From the NCBI GenBank assembly GCA_017463245.1, contig JAFTPN010000017.1, positions 1 through 64,000 of the forward strand: DNA of 64,000 nucleotides. Reading direction: 5' to 3'. The position numbers and the translations under genes were made by a program. This DNA comes from Clostridia bacterium. GTDB taxonomy: Bacteria; Bacillota; Clostridia; Christensenellales; Aristaeellaceae. The notes beneath the pieces were generated by a model. That model was not told where the DNA came from and did not search any database. It saw nothing but the letters and a program-made list of their open reading frames with translations. Within the stretch, counting starts at the first letter, position 1; each line of letters starts with the position of its first letter. Shown here piece after piece: positions 9,340-17,427 of this stretch.

Positions 9340-9375
9340 GAACCCCGCTGTGCGATGACACAGCGGGGTTCTTTA
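9340..9375 (+). terminator. Terminator after hom
   Basis: Perfect 13-bp hairpin GAACCCCGCTGTG...CACAGCGGGGTTC followed by TTTATAT. Confidence 0.9.
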
Positions 9376-9518
9376 TATGTTTTTGATAAAACATGTAAAA
9401 GAGTATGCACCCGAAGGTTTCCAAAGGGCGATCGGAAAGCCCGTTGGTCGCGCCCGAAGGCGCGAAACCCTTGCGTTACAAAGAGATTTCGCCTCTGCGG
9501 AGGCGAGGAGAGGGCTTA

Positions 9519-10709
9519 CTAAATTTCCGGTGTCCCCGGCTTCACCGAAGCCTTGCCAAAACGCCCGCGCAGCTTGTCAACGGCAGCTTCCAGGGCAGCC
9601 TGCCGGGGATCATCCGGGGTGACTTCCTCGAAGAAAGAAAGCTGGGCGGGAGCATCGTCGCTCTCGTCCGTGAGGGCGGAGGCGGTGACGCTCAGCAGGC
9701 GGATGGGGGCGCGCTCCGGCCAGCATTGGGCGAGGATGGCGCAGGCCTCCTGAAAGAGCTGCTTGGTGAGGTTGGTGGGCATGGGCAGGGTTTTCTGCCG
9801 GGAAATGACCTTCAGGTTGGGATCCTTGATCTGCACGGTCACGGTGCGGCACTTCAGCCCTTGGGCGCGGAGCCGGGCGCCCACGCTGTCGCACAGGGGC
9901 ATGAGTCCGGCGCGGAATTCATCCCAGCCCACCAGGTCGTGGGCGTAGGTGGTGCTGTTGCCGATGGACTTCACCGGCTCGCTCTCGCCCCAGCGGCGCA
10001 CGGGGCTGGAGTCAAGGCCGTTGGCCATGTTCCAGTAGCTTTCGCCCTGCTTGCCCAGGTAGCGGATGAGCAGCTCCTTGTCGCACCCGGCCAGGCTGCC
10101 GATGGTGGTGATGCCGTGGCGGATGAGGGTCTCGGCGGCGGCGCGGCCAACGAAGAGCAGCTCGCCCACGGGCAGGGGGTAGAGGATGTCCTGCACGTTT
10201 TCCCGGGTGATGAGGGTGGTGGCGTCGGGCTTTTTGTAGTCGCTGCCCATTTTCGCCCAGGTCTTGTTGTCGCTGACGCCCACGGAAATGGTGATGCCCA
10301 GCTCCTCCCGGATGCGGCGGCGCAGCATATCCGCAATGGTGACGCCGTCGCCGAAAAGCCGCCGGGAGCCAGTTACGTCCAGCCAGCTTTCGTCGATGGA
10401 GAAGGCCTCCACCTGGTCGGTCACGTCCAGGTAGATGGCGTTGACGCGGCGGTTCATTTCCTCATATTTGTCGTGGTGGGGCGGCAGGAGGATGAGGCCG
10501 GGGCACTTCTGGCGGGCTTGCCAGAGGGTCTCGGCAGTCTTGACGCCAAAGCGCTTGGCCACGTTGTTCTTGGCCAGGATGATGCCGTGCCTGCCCTCCG
10601 GGTCACCGGCCACGGCCACGGGCTTGTCCCGCAGCTCGGGATGCTCCAGCAGCTCCACCGAGGCATAGTAGTTGTTGCAGTCACAGTGGAGGATGACCCG
10701 GTCAGGCAT
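9519..10709 (-). CDS. dinB: DNA polymerase IV (Y-family translesion polymerase)
   Basis: Error-prone lesion-bypass polymerase of 396 residues. Metal-binding motifs are visible: ILHCDCNNYYASVE near the N terminus and EAFSIDESWLDVT (catalytic Asp/Glu pair). Helix-hairpin-helix thumb and little-finger domains follow. Residues 356-360, QLSFF, match a beta-clamp-binding peptide. The start overlaps the stop of the upstream small zinc-protein gene by 8 bases, indicating translational coupling. An in-frame extension to 10754 would lie wholly inside that gene and is rejected. Confidence 0.95.
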   Translation of the reverse strand: MPDRVILHCDCNNYYASVELLEHPELRDKPVAVAGDPEGRHGIILAKNNVAKRFGVKTAETLWQARQKCPGLILLPPHHDKYEEMNRRVNAIYLDVTDQVEAFSIDESWLDVTGSRRLFGDGVTIADMLRRRIREELGITISVGVSDNKTWAKMGSDYKKPDATTLITRENVQDILYPLPVGELLFVGRAAAETLIRHGITTIGSLAGCDKELLIRYLGKQGESYWNMANGLDSSPVRRWGESEPVKSIGNSTTYAHDLVGWDEFRAGLMPLCDSVGARLRAQGLKCRTVTVQIKDPNLKVISRQKTLPMPTNLTKQLFQEACAILAQCWPERAPIRLLSVTASALTDESDDAPAQLSFFEEVTPDDPRQAALEAAVDKLRGRFGKASVKPGTPEI

Positions 10710-10926
10710 CGTAGTCGTCCTCATCGCGCTTGATGAAGTTCTCGGCCAGCGCACCGGGCTGGAAGCGGGGATCGAAGGCCAGCGCCTTCAGCGCCTCCTT
10801 GGAAACCACGGTGTTGGTGCCCAGGCAATCGTTGCAGCGGTAGCCGCACTCCGGGCAAACGCAGCCCAGGTGGTCGCTTTCGGCCTGGATCATGTAGGTA
10901 TCGCATTCCTTGCAGCTGCAGCGCAT
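10702..10926 (-). CDS. Small cysteine-rich (zinc-ribbon-like) protein coupled to dinB
   Basis: A 74-residue cytoplasmic protein with cysteine pairs MRCSCKECDTY, CVCPECGY and CNDC, consistent with a zinc ribbon. I do not recognise a named family. AAAGGA lies 10 bases upstream of this ATG. It ends inside the first codons of dinB (8-base overlap) and shares one promoter with it, so the pair is made together. A role in DNA repair is inference from context only. Confidence 0.75.
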   Translation of the reverse strand: MRCSCKECDTYMIQAESDHLGCVCPECGYRCNDCLGTNTVVSKEALKALAFDPRFQPGALAENFIKRDEDDYDA

Positions 10927-10959
10927 AACAAGAACATCCTTTCGCATATCGATGAGAAC

Positions 10960-10988
10960 ATTATAGCACAAGAAAACAGGCCGCGCAA
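10960..10988 (-). promoter_or_regulatory. Promoter of the zinc protein/dinB operon
   Basis: Extended -10 TGCTATAAT (TATAAT at 10960-10965), 17-base spacer, weak -35 TTGCGC (10983-10988). No LexA-type box was recognised. Confidence 0.65.
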
Positions 10989-11007
10989 GTGCGCAGCCCG
11001 GAAAGTA

Positions 11008-11256
11008 TCACAGCTCCTTCACGCTGCCGCCCAGGTCTTCCACCACCATGGCGCATTTGCGCAGCGCGGCAGCCACATCCTCGTTGCCGTGGGAGAGGAT
11101 GCACAGGTTCACCGTCTCCCGGCGCTCGGACAGGCAATCGTAGAGGGCATCGGCGTTGCAGCCGTAGTGCGCGGGAAGGTGCAGCAGGCGCTGGAGGGCG
11201 AGGTGCAGGTCGCGGGGGGTGGGGTAGGAGTTGGCGTTGATGAATAGCGTTTGCAT
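11008..11256 (-). CDS. Barstar-family protein (ribonuclease-inhibitor-like)
   Basis: An 82-residue protein with the barstar-family pattern: short beta-strand start, DLHLALQRLLHLPAHYGCN, then ADALYDCLSE with the Asp/Leu pattern of the barnase-binding helix, and a C-terminal strand. Barstar inhibits secreted RNases by blocking the active site. No barnase-like or toxin gene is adjacent, so it is an orphan immunity gene or has another role. GGAGG sits 5 bases before the ATG; the longer in-frame extension runs into repeat DNA and is rejected. Confidence 0.8.
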   Translation of the reverse strand: MQTLFINANSYPTPRDLHLALQRLLHLPAHYGCNADALYDCLSERRETVNLCILSHGNEDVAAALRKCAMVVEDLGGSVKEL

Positions 11257-11269
11257 GGGAGCCTCCGGA

Positions 11270-11661
11270 AGAATGCGGAATTCGGAATGCGGAATTCGGA
11301 ATTTAGTTTGTGGACGGGCGGGCGATCGCAGATCGCCCCTACAGGTGTACAGCCAAGTGGCTGGGCGCAGGATGCGGCTTTCCACCTCATCAGTCGCCTT
11401 GCGGCGACAGCTTCCCCTCAAGGGGAAGCCTTTGGCGGGAACCACACTTCAAGCCTTCCCCTTGAGGGGAAGCTGGCCGAAGGCCGGATGAGGTGGAACG
11501 CTGCATTCCCCGCGTCGCGGCGCGCCCGTTGCGCGGCGTGACCCCTGCTCGGAGACCACCCAGCAACGCCCTCCCCGAAAGGGATTCTTAAGGGTCGAAG
11601 ACCCTTAAGCGGGTTGTCAGGGCAGCGCCCTGACCGGAGTCCAGAGGGCAGCGCCCTCTGG
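11270..11661. repeat. Composite intergenic repeat region 2 (order E-C-A-B)
   Basis: No gene here. From left: E module (tandem GGAATTCGGAATGC motifs, 11272-11306); half C module (GGGCGATCGCAGATCGCCCC, 11312-11344); A module 11381-11497 with terminal inverted repeat TCCACCTCATC/GATGAGGTGGA and two internal CTTCCCCTCAAGGGGAAG-type palindromes; B module 11511-11661 with hairpins CCAGAGGGCAGCGCCCTCTGG and CTTAAGGGTCGAAGACCCTTAAG. The B module touches the pyk stop codon with no gap. Confidence 0.85.
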
Positions 11662-13410
11662 TCAGTTGCAGCTCACGGTGCCCTTCTGGGCGTCGATGGT
11701 GACGACGGCGCCGGATTTGAGGATGGACATGGCGTTGGCGGCGCCGATGATGACGGGGATGTCCAGGCTCATGCCGGCGATGACGCCGTGGCCTTCGGGG
11801 TCGGCATCCTCCAGGATGAGGCCGGAGGCCTTGCGGACAAGGGGCAGCATGGCGCGGTTGGTCTGCTTGGTGACGAGGATCATGCCGGTCTGGAAGTCCT
11901 CGGCAGCCTCAAGGGGATCGTCCACCACGCGCAGGGGCGCGGTGATGCGGCCGCCGCACACGCCGGTGCCGCGCACCAGCATGTGGCCCACCACGTGCAC
12001 CTTCATCAGGTTGGTGGTGCCGGAAATGCCCAGCGGCACGCCAGCGGTGAGCACCACCAGCTCGCCATCCTGGATCATCTTGATGCGCACGGCAGCTTCC
12101 ACAGCGTGGTCAAAGAGGTCGTCGGTGTTCTTCTCCTCGGCGATCAGCACGGGGGTGACGCCCCAGGAAAGGTTCAGCTGGCGGTACACGGTCTCGCTGG
12201 TGGTGCAGGAAATGATGGGGCAATCCGGGCGATAGCGGGAGATCATACGGGCAGTGCCGCCGCCCTTGGTCACGGTGATAATGGCGCTGGCCTTCAGGTC
12301 GTGAGCGGAGGTCACGGTGGCGTGGCTGATGGCTGCGGTGATATCCGTTTTGGCATTGAAATTGCCGGTGGCAAAGCGATCCACATAGTTGATGTCCGCC
12401 TCGGTCTTCAGGGCAATGCGCGCCATGGTTTCCACGGCCTCGATGGGGTAAGCGCCTGCGGCGGTCTCGCCGGAGAGCATGATGGCGGAGGTACCATCGT
12501 AAATGGCGTTGGCCACGTCGGTGGCCTCGGCGCGGGTGGGACGGGGGTTCTTCATCATGGAGTCCAGCATCTGGGTGGCGGTGATGACCGGCTTGCCAGC
12601 CTTCACACAGTCCTTGATGATGCGCTTCTGCAATCCGGGAACGTCCTCGAAGGGGATCTCTACGCCCATATCGCCGCGGGCGACCATGATGCCGTCGGCC
12701 ACGCGGAGGATCTCCTCCAGGTTCTCCACGCCCTCCATGTTCTCGATCTTGGCGATGATGGACAGGCTGTTGCAGTTCTTTTCGGCCATGATGTGGCGGA
12801 TCTGCATAATGTCCTCGGCAGAGCGGGTGAAGGAGGCGGCGATGAACTCAAAGCCATGGTCGATGGCGAAGATGATGTCCTCGCGATCCTTGGGGCTGAT
12901 GAAGGGCATGGACAGGTGTGCGCCGGGGATGTTCACGCCCTTGCGGTCGGAGATCACGCCGCTGTTCAGCACCTTGCAGCACACTTCCGTGTCGGTCACG
13001 CGCTCCACGGTCATGCTCACCAGACCGTCGTCGATAAGGATGCGGCTGCCCACCTGCACGTCCCGGGGAAGATCCTTGTAGGTGACGGAAACGCGCTCCT
13101 CGTCGCCCTGGATATCCTCGGTGGTGAGGGTGAAGAGTTGGCCGGTCTGCAGCTGCACACGCTTGTCGGCAAAGGTGCCGATGCGGATCTCCGGTCCCTT
13201 GGTGTCCAGCATGGTGGCAATGGGCAGCCCCAGCTCCTCGCGCAGGCGGCAGACCTCGTTGTAGCGCTTGAGGTGGTTTTCGTGAATGTCGTGGGAGAAA
13301 TTGAAGCGGGCCACATCCATGCCAGCCAGCATCAGGGGCTTGACCAGGTCTTTTTCAAACAGGTTGGGACCCATGGTGCAGACGATTTTGGTTTTGCGCT
13401 GTGCGTTCAT
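11662..13410 (-). CDS. pyk: Pyruvate kinase with extra C-terminal PEP-utiliser domain
   Basis: Glycolytic enzyme making pyruvate and ATP from PEP and ADP. The 582 residues include the catalytic TIM barrel (KTKIVCTMGPN start; IIAKIENMEGVENL with the active-site Lys; MVARGDMGVEIP; NPRPTRAEATDVANAI), a B domain (about 70-170), a C domain, and a mobile PEP-utiliser-like domain (about 480-582) known from Bacillus-type pyruvate kinases. GGAGG lies 9 bases before the ATG. It runs in the same direction as the pfkA group upstream but is separated from it by a terminator and repeats. Confidence 0.97.
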   Translation of the reverse strand: MNAQRKTKIVCTMGPNLFEKDLVKPLMLAGMDVARFNFSHDIHENHLKRYNEVCRLREELGLPIATMLDTKGPEIRIGTFADKRVQLQTGQLFTLTTEDIQGDEERVSVTYKDLPRDVQVGSRILIDDGLVSMTVERVTDTEVCCKVLNSGVISDRKGVNIPGAHLSMPFISPKDREDIIFAIDHGFEFIAASFTRSAEDIMQIRHIMAEKNCNSLSIIAKIENMEGVENLEEILRVADGIMVARGDMGVEIPFEDVPGLQKRIIKDCVKAGKPVITATQMLDSMMKNPRPTRAEATDVANAIYDGTSAIMLSGETAAGAYPIEAVETMARIALKTEADINYVDRFATGNFNAKTDITAAISHATVTSAHDLKASAIITVTKGGGTARMISRYRPDCPIISCTTSETVYRQLNLSWGVTPVLIAEEKNTDDLFDHAVEAAVRIKMIQDGELVVLTAGVPLGISGTTNLMKVHVVGHMLVRGTGVCGGRITAPLRVVDDPLEAAEDFQTGMILVTKQTNRAMLPLVRKASGLILEDADPEGHGVIAGMSLDIPVIIGAANAMSILKSGAVVTIDAQKGTVSCN

Positions 13411-13842
13411 CTATGATAACCTCCGGTGATGTAAAAGTGGAGAGGGACAAACTTCCCTAACTACATCATACACCATTTTGTTGTGAAAAGGAAGAGCTTA
13501 CACTTGTTTGTTTTTTCACATGGTGAGGGAGGACTTTTTTGTGTGCCAGCCTGTCGGCCAATGTGTATTGCTGGGGCAGGCACCAAAAGGCTCCCTCCCC
13601 GAGGGAGCTGGCAGCCGCTTGCGGCTGACTGAGGGAGTGGTTCTGCTACTTGCTCCACAATGTCACTTTCCCTTGCAAATGTAGGGGCGAACTGTGTTCG
13701 CCCGCCACGCTGCATTTTCTGCCCACTGTGCATATGTGCAGCGCTGCGGGCGATCATAGATCGCCCCTACAGGTGTGCAGGAAAGGCTTGCACAAAAAAA
13801 CTCCGTCCAACAATCGCTGGACGGAGGTGTGGTTCACGGAAA
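13411..13842. repeat. Gene-free stretch with D and C repeat modules
   Basis: 13411-13583 is the pyk leader and promoter area (a weak TATGAT is present near 13465). D module at 13584-13647 (AAAAGGCTCCCTC...AGTGGTTCTGCT) contains the GCAGCCGC/GCGGCTG palindrome. C module at 13680-13772 begins TGTAGGGGCGAAC and ends ATAGATCGCCCCTACA, so it has inverted TGTAGGGGCGA ends. The terminator of the upstream operon closes the stretch. Confidence 0.75.
13795..13829 (-). terminator. Terminator of the mtrB-pfkA-oadB group
   Basis: Minus strand hairpin CTCCGTCCA...TGGACGGAG followed by TTTTTTT. Confidence 0.9.
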
Positions 13843-14064
13843 TTACTTGAGAATCTTCTGCATGATCTTGATGGTGAAGAAGAACAGGATCAGCACCAGG
13901 AACACGCCGCACAGGCCGCCTGCGGTGACGATCAGGCCTTTGCTCAGCAGGGACTGCTCGGCAACGAAGATGCTGGTGGGGCCGTCGGCAGCGCCGATGG
14001 TTTCCTCGGCCAGGGCGGTGGCGCTCAGCAGCAGAGGCAGGAGAATGGCGATCAGCTTTTTCAT
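13843..14064 (-). CDS. Small membrane protein with decarboxylase-beta-like GAADGPT motif
   Basis: A 73-residue protein: signal-like N terminus (MKKLIAILLPLLLSATALAEE), then IGAADGPTSIFVAE, then one membrane helix (VTAGGLCGVFLVLILFFF) and a short basic tail. The ADGPT motif also occurs in the adjacent beta subunit (IGAADGPTTLFVA), where it lies in the conserved Na+-translocating core. It may be an accessory or gamma-like anchor subunit, but it does not look like classical OadG. AAAGGAG is 8 bases before the ATG. It starts 20 bases after oadB and ends at a strong terminator. Confidence 0.7.
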   Translation of the reverse strand: MKKLIAILLPLLLSATALAEETIGAADGPTSIFVAEQSLLSKGLIVTAGGLCGVFLVLILFFFTIKIMQKILK

Positions 14065-14084
14065 ATCGATAACTCCTTTCATCA

Positions 14085-15296
14085 TCAGCCGCCCAGCAGC
14101 ATGGACACCAGGGTGATCACCATGCCGCCAGCCACGATGGAGCCCAGCTGGCCAGACACATTGGCGGAGGTGGACTGCATCAGGATAAAGTTGCTGGGGT
14201 CGTCCTTCAGCGCCATCTTGGCGATCACGCGGGAGGACATGGGGAAGGCAGAGATACCGGCAGCGCCGATCATGGGGTTGACCTTCTTCTTGCGGAAGAG
14301 GTTCAGGAACTTGGCAAACAGCACGCCGCCAGCGGTATCAAACACGAAGGCGAACAGGCCAAGGATCAGGATCAGGGCGGTGGTGGGATGCAGGAACTTG
14401 TCGGCCACCATGGTGCCGCCAACGGTGATGCCCAGCACAATGGTCACCAGGTTGGCCAGCTCGTTCTGGGCGGTCTTGCTCAGGCGCTCCAGCACGCCGC
14501 ACTCGCGGATCAGGTTGCCGAACATCAGGGAGCCGACCAGGGGCGCGGACATGGGCACGATGATGCCAGCCACGATGGTCACGATGATGGGGAACAGGAT
14601 CAGCGTGGTCTTGGAGCAACGCTCTTCCTGGTAATCCATGCGGATCATGCGCTCCTTCTTGGTGGTCAGAGCCTTGATGACCGGGGGCTGGATCACAGGC
14701 ACCAGCGCCATGTAGCTGTAGGCAGCCACGGAGATGGGGCCCATGTAGTCCTTCAGCTGGAAGTGGTTGGCCACGAACAGGGTGGTGGGGCCGTCAGCAG
14801 CGCCGATGATGCCGATGGCGGAAGCCAGCTTCAGCACCATGTCCTGGTCGCCCTCAGCCACCAGGCCGGGGATGATGGGGATCAGCACCAGGCTCAGCAG
14901 GAAGGTGGCGAAAATGCCGAACTGAGCAGCAGCGCCAAAGAAGATCATGGAAGGATCCTTCAGCAGGGGAGAGAAGTCGATCATAGCGCCCACGGCGATG
15001 AAGATCAGCACCGGGAACAGCTCGTTGGCGATGCCGGCATTGAACAAAACGCTCAGGAAGCCAGCCTCACCCAGGGCGGCGGGAGCCTTCAGGCCGGTCA
15101 CAGCGTCGATGGCGCCGGGCAGGTTGGCCAGGATGCAGCCGAAGCCGATGGGCAGCAGCAGGGTGGGTTCGTAGTCCTTCTTGATGGCCAGGTAGATCAG
15201 CACGCCAGCGATGACGAACATGACCAGGGACTTCAGGCCGGCGATGGAAACCATGTCCACAACACCGGAGAAGAGTTCAGCAAAGATCTGTTGCAT
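14085..15296 (-). CDS. oadB: Sodium-ion-translocating decarboxylase, beta subunit
   Basis: A 403-residue integral membrane protein with about ten hydrophobic segments. It matches the beta subunit of oxaloacetate/methylmalonyl-CoA/glutaconyl-CoA decarboxylase Na+ pumps, which couples carboxybiotin decarboxylation to Na+ export. Conserved GIIGAADGPTTLFVAN and FPMSSRVIAKM segments are visible. The carboxyltransferase and biotin carrier subunits are not in the window, so the substrate is unknown and the symbol is by family only. It follows pfkA by 35 bases and precedes a small membrane protein carrying the same ADGPT motif. Confidence 0.92.
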   Translation of the reverse strand: MQQIFAELFSGVVDMVSIAGLKSLVMFVIAGVLIYLAIKKDYEPTLLLPIGFGCILANLPGAIDAVTGLKAPAALGEAGFLSVLFNAGIANELFPVLIFIAVGAMIDFSPLLKDPSMIFFGAAAQFGIFATFLLSLVLIPIIPGLVAEGDQDMVLKLASAIGIIGAADGPTTLFVANHFQLKDYMGPISVAAYSYMALVPVIQPPVIKALTTKKERMIRMDYQEERCSKTTLILFPIIVTIVAGIIVPMSAPLVGSLMFGNLIRECGVLERLSKTAQNELANLVTIVLGITVGGTMVADKFLHPTTALILILGLFAFVFDTAGGVLFAKFLNLFRKKKVNPMIGAAGISAFPMSSRVIAKMALKDDPSNFILMQSTSANVSGQLGSIVAGGMVITLVSMLLGG

Positions 15297-15331
15297 GACG
15301 GATTCCCTTTCTTGAAGTATTATTGCGACTG

Positions 15332-16393
15332 TTAACGCTGATCAATATCATTGACCAGGTTATACAGGTCGTGACGGAAGGTGTGCTCAGCCTTGAGGGC
15401 TTCCTCGATGGGCATATGGAACACGCGACCCTGACGGGTGCCGATGACCTGGTTGCTGATGCCGTCGCGCAGGAGCTTCACGGCCACGTTGCCCGCCTCA
15501 AAGGCGAAAGCGCTGTCCTTGGCCACGGGGTAGGCGCCGCGCTGGGTGTAGCCCACCACGGTGGAGCGAACCTCGATGTTGCCGCACAGGCGCTTCATCA
15601 CAGAGGCAAAGCGCATGGCGCTCCAGGGTTCACCCTCGAAGCACTGCTTGCCATGGCTGGTCAGGAAGCCATACATGTCGAAAGGCTCGGCCAGAGAATC
15701 CCAGCAGCCCTCGGCCAGCACGATGGTGGCGCGGGTGTTGCCCTTGGCGATCTGCTTGTTCAGCCGGGCGGCCACTTCTTCCACCGTCCACGGCACCTCG
15801 GGCACCACAACGATCTCGGAGCCGGTGGCGCAGGCAGCCTTCAGGGCGATATCGCCACAATGGCGACCCATGCACTCCACCACATGGGGACGGTCGTGGG
15901 AGCGGCTGGTGGCGCGGATGGAACGGATGGCCTCGGTGCAGACCTGCACGGCGGTCTCGTAGCCCAGGGTCATTTCGGTGTAGGCCAGGTCATTGTCGAT
16001 GGTGCCGGGGATGCCGATGCAGGGGATGCCCAGCTCGCACAGGCGCATAGCGCCCTGGAAGGAACCGTCGCCGCCGATGATCACCAGGCCGTCGATCTCC
16101 ATGTCGCGGAGGGTCTTTACGGCCACATCGCGCCAGGCGGGATCGCGGAACTCGTCGCAGCGGGCGGTACGCAGGTAGGTGCCGGGACGGTCAGCGATGT
16201 CCAGCACGGTGTCCAGCACCAGCTCCTGCATATCGTCCTTGATGCTGGTGGACTTGCGCAGCAGGCCGTTGTAGCCGCGCTTGATTCCCACCAGGGGCAT
16301 ACCGTAGCGGGAAGCGCTCTTGGCGATGGACATGATCGCCGCGTTCATGCCGGGTGCGTCGCCACCGGAAGTCAGTACGCCGATCTTCCTCAT
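15332..16393 (-). CDS. pfkA: ATP-dependent 6-phosphofructokinase
   Basis: Phosphorylates fructose 6-phosphate in glycolysis. The 353-residue protein shows GVLTSGGDAPGMNAAI, IIGGDGSFQGA and GIPGTIDND with the catalytic Asp. Gly in GGDGS and in PGTIDND are the residues associated with ATP rather than pyrophosphate use. AAGGAG is 9 bases before this ATG; the ORF extends to 16417 but that start has no ribosome site. It lies 35 bases downstream of mtrB and 35 bases upstream of oadB, so the three look co-transcribed. Confidence 0.96.
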   Translation of the reverse strand: MRKIGVLTSGGDAPGMNAAIMSIAKSASRYGMPLVGIKRGYNGLLRKSTSIKDDMQELVLDTVLDIADRPGTYLRTARCDEFRDPAWRDVAVKTLRDMEIDGLVIIGGDGSFQGAMRLCELGIPCIGIPGTIDNDLAYTEMTLGYETAVQVCTEAIRSIRATSRSHDRPHVVECMGRHCGDIALKAACATGSEIVVVPEVPWTVEEVAARLNKQIAKGNTRATIVLAEGCWDSLAEPFDMYGFLTSHGKQCFEGEPWSAMRFASVMKRLCGNIEVRSTVVGYTQRGAYPVAKDSAFAFEAGNVAVKLLRDGISNQVIGTRQGRVFHMPIEEALKAEHTFRHDLYNLVNDIDQR

Positions 16394-16428
16394 GATAAAT
16401 CGCTCCTTTTTGCTCAAAAATTGATGAT

Positions 16429-16674
16429 TTATTCATTCGTACCCGAGGTGATCTTGCCGTGCCGGGTGTGGATCTCAGCACGCCCCCGGATCTTCATGGC
16501 GGAGGTGTTTTCCGTAAACTGGGCAATGATGACTTCGCCCGCATCCAGCTTCTCCGTGTGAAGCAGCCGGGTGTCGCGCCCGCGGGTCATGCCGATGAGG
16601 TTCACACCGTTTTCCAGCGCCTTCACCACAATGAAATCGCCGGTGGTCACGTCGTCAGGCCGGTTATCCGTCAT
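16429..16674 (-). CDS. mtrB: Tryptophan RNA-binding attenuation protein (TRAP)
   Basis: An 81-residue TRAP homologue, close in length to the 75-residue Bacillus protein. The core [20 protein letters not shown] and [18 protein letters not shown] is nearly collinear with B. subtilis TRAP, including the RNA-contacting Lys42, Lys61 and Arg63 (Bacillus Lys37, Lys56, Arg58). The family forms an 11-subunit ring that binds GAG/UAG repeats in trp leader RNA when loaded with tryptophan. AAGGAGG is 8 bases before the chosen ATG; an upstream ATG at 16695 overlaps that site. Unusually, it heads a glycolytic group rather than lying beside folE (mtrA). Confidence 0.93.
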   Translation of the reverse strand: MTDNRPDDVTTGDFIVVKALENGVNLIGMTRGRDTRLLHTEKLDAGEVIIAQFTENTSAMKIRGRAEIHTRHGKITSGTNE

Positions 16675-16705
16675 CGCCTGCGCCTCCTTTGCCATGATCC
16701 GTTAT

Positions 16706-16734
16706 AGTATATCACAGCTTGGCAAAAGTGGGAA
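16706..16734 (-). promoter_or_regulatory. Candidate promoter of the mtrB-pfkA group
   Basis: Extended -10 TGATATACT (TATACT at 16706-16711), 17-base spacer, -35 TTCCCA (16729-16734), about 30 bases before mtrB. Confidence 0.5.
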
Positions 16735-16799
16735 GGGTGAAAATGGGATATAAATTGGTTGTTTTTATCGTGCCCAGTAAAGAAATGGCAAAGACCAGG

Positions 16800-17360
16800 G
16801 GCTTCGGCAGAGGGCGCTGCCCTCTGCACTCCCGCTTAAGGGATTTCATCCCTTAAGAATCCCTTTCGGGGATGGCATGGGACGCGCACATAAGCAGGGG
16901 TCACGGCGCAAAACGGATGCGCCGCGACGCGGGGGCGTGGCGTTCCACCTCATCCGGCCTTCGGCCACCTTGTCCAGGTCGCAATCGTAGATTGCTCCCC
17001 GCTTTGGCTAAAAATATGCCACTGGCATATTTTCTTAACGCGTCGCGCCCTCAAGGGGAAGGCTTTTGCATGGCCACGCGCCATGGCTTCCCCTTGAGGG
17101 GAAGCTGTCGCCTTTAGGCGACTGATGAGGTGGAAAGTTGCTTTCGCGCCCAGCTACTTTTCCGCGCACCTGTAGGGGCGATCTGCGATCGCCCGCACGC
17201 CGCACATATGCCCAGTAGGCAGGAAATGCAACGTGGCGGGCGAACACAGTTCGCCCCTACAGATGCATCATCAAGCAGCGTGTTGAGACAAGCAGCAGAA
17301 CCACTCCCTCCGTCTTCGCCTGACGGCGAATCCACCTCCCTCGGGGAGGGAGGCTTTTGG
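16800..17360. repeat. Composite intergenic repeat region 4 (B, A with insertion, C, D)
   Basis: No gene between mtrB and rplT. B module 16806-16942 reads rightward and here does not follow a stop codon. A module 16944-17134 has its TCCACCTCATC/GATGAGGTGGA ends but is about 190 instead of 115 bases. Some 75 foreign bases (including ATATGCCACTGGCATAT and GCAATCGTAGATTGC palindromes) split its first CTTCCCCTCAAGGGG palindrome. C module 17171-17262 and D module 17294-17358 follow. Confidence 0.85.
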
Positions 17361-17381
17361 CTCTTCGCCCCATATCTGCAT

Positions 17382-17413
17382 AAAAAAAATACCTGCACTT
17401 TTTAATGCAGGTG
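17382..17413 (-). terminator. Terminator of the infC-rpmI-rplT operon
   Basis: Minus strand hairpin ACCTGCA...TGCAGGT followed by ATTTTTTTT. Confidence 0.9.
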
Positions 17414-17427
17414 TTGTGTGGCGAACC

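Noticed and set aside
11270..11661. Repeated palindromes considered as a CRISPR array
   Set aside because: The units differ in length and sequence, are not regularly spaced by unique spacers, and no cas genes are present.
13584..17360. Short open frames inside the repeat regions considered as small genes
   Set aside because: They are encoded by the repeated palindromes on both strands alike, lack ribosome sites, and recur at each repeat copy.
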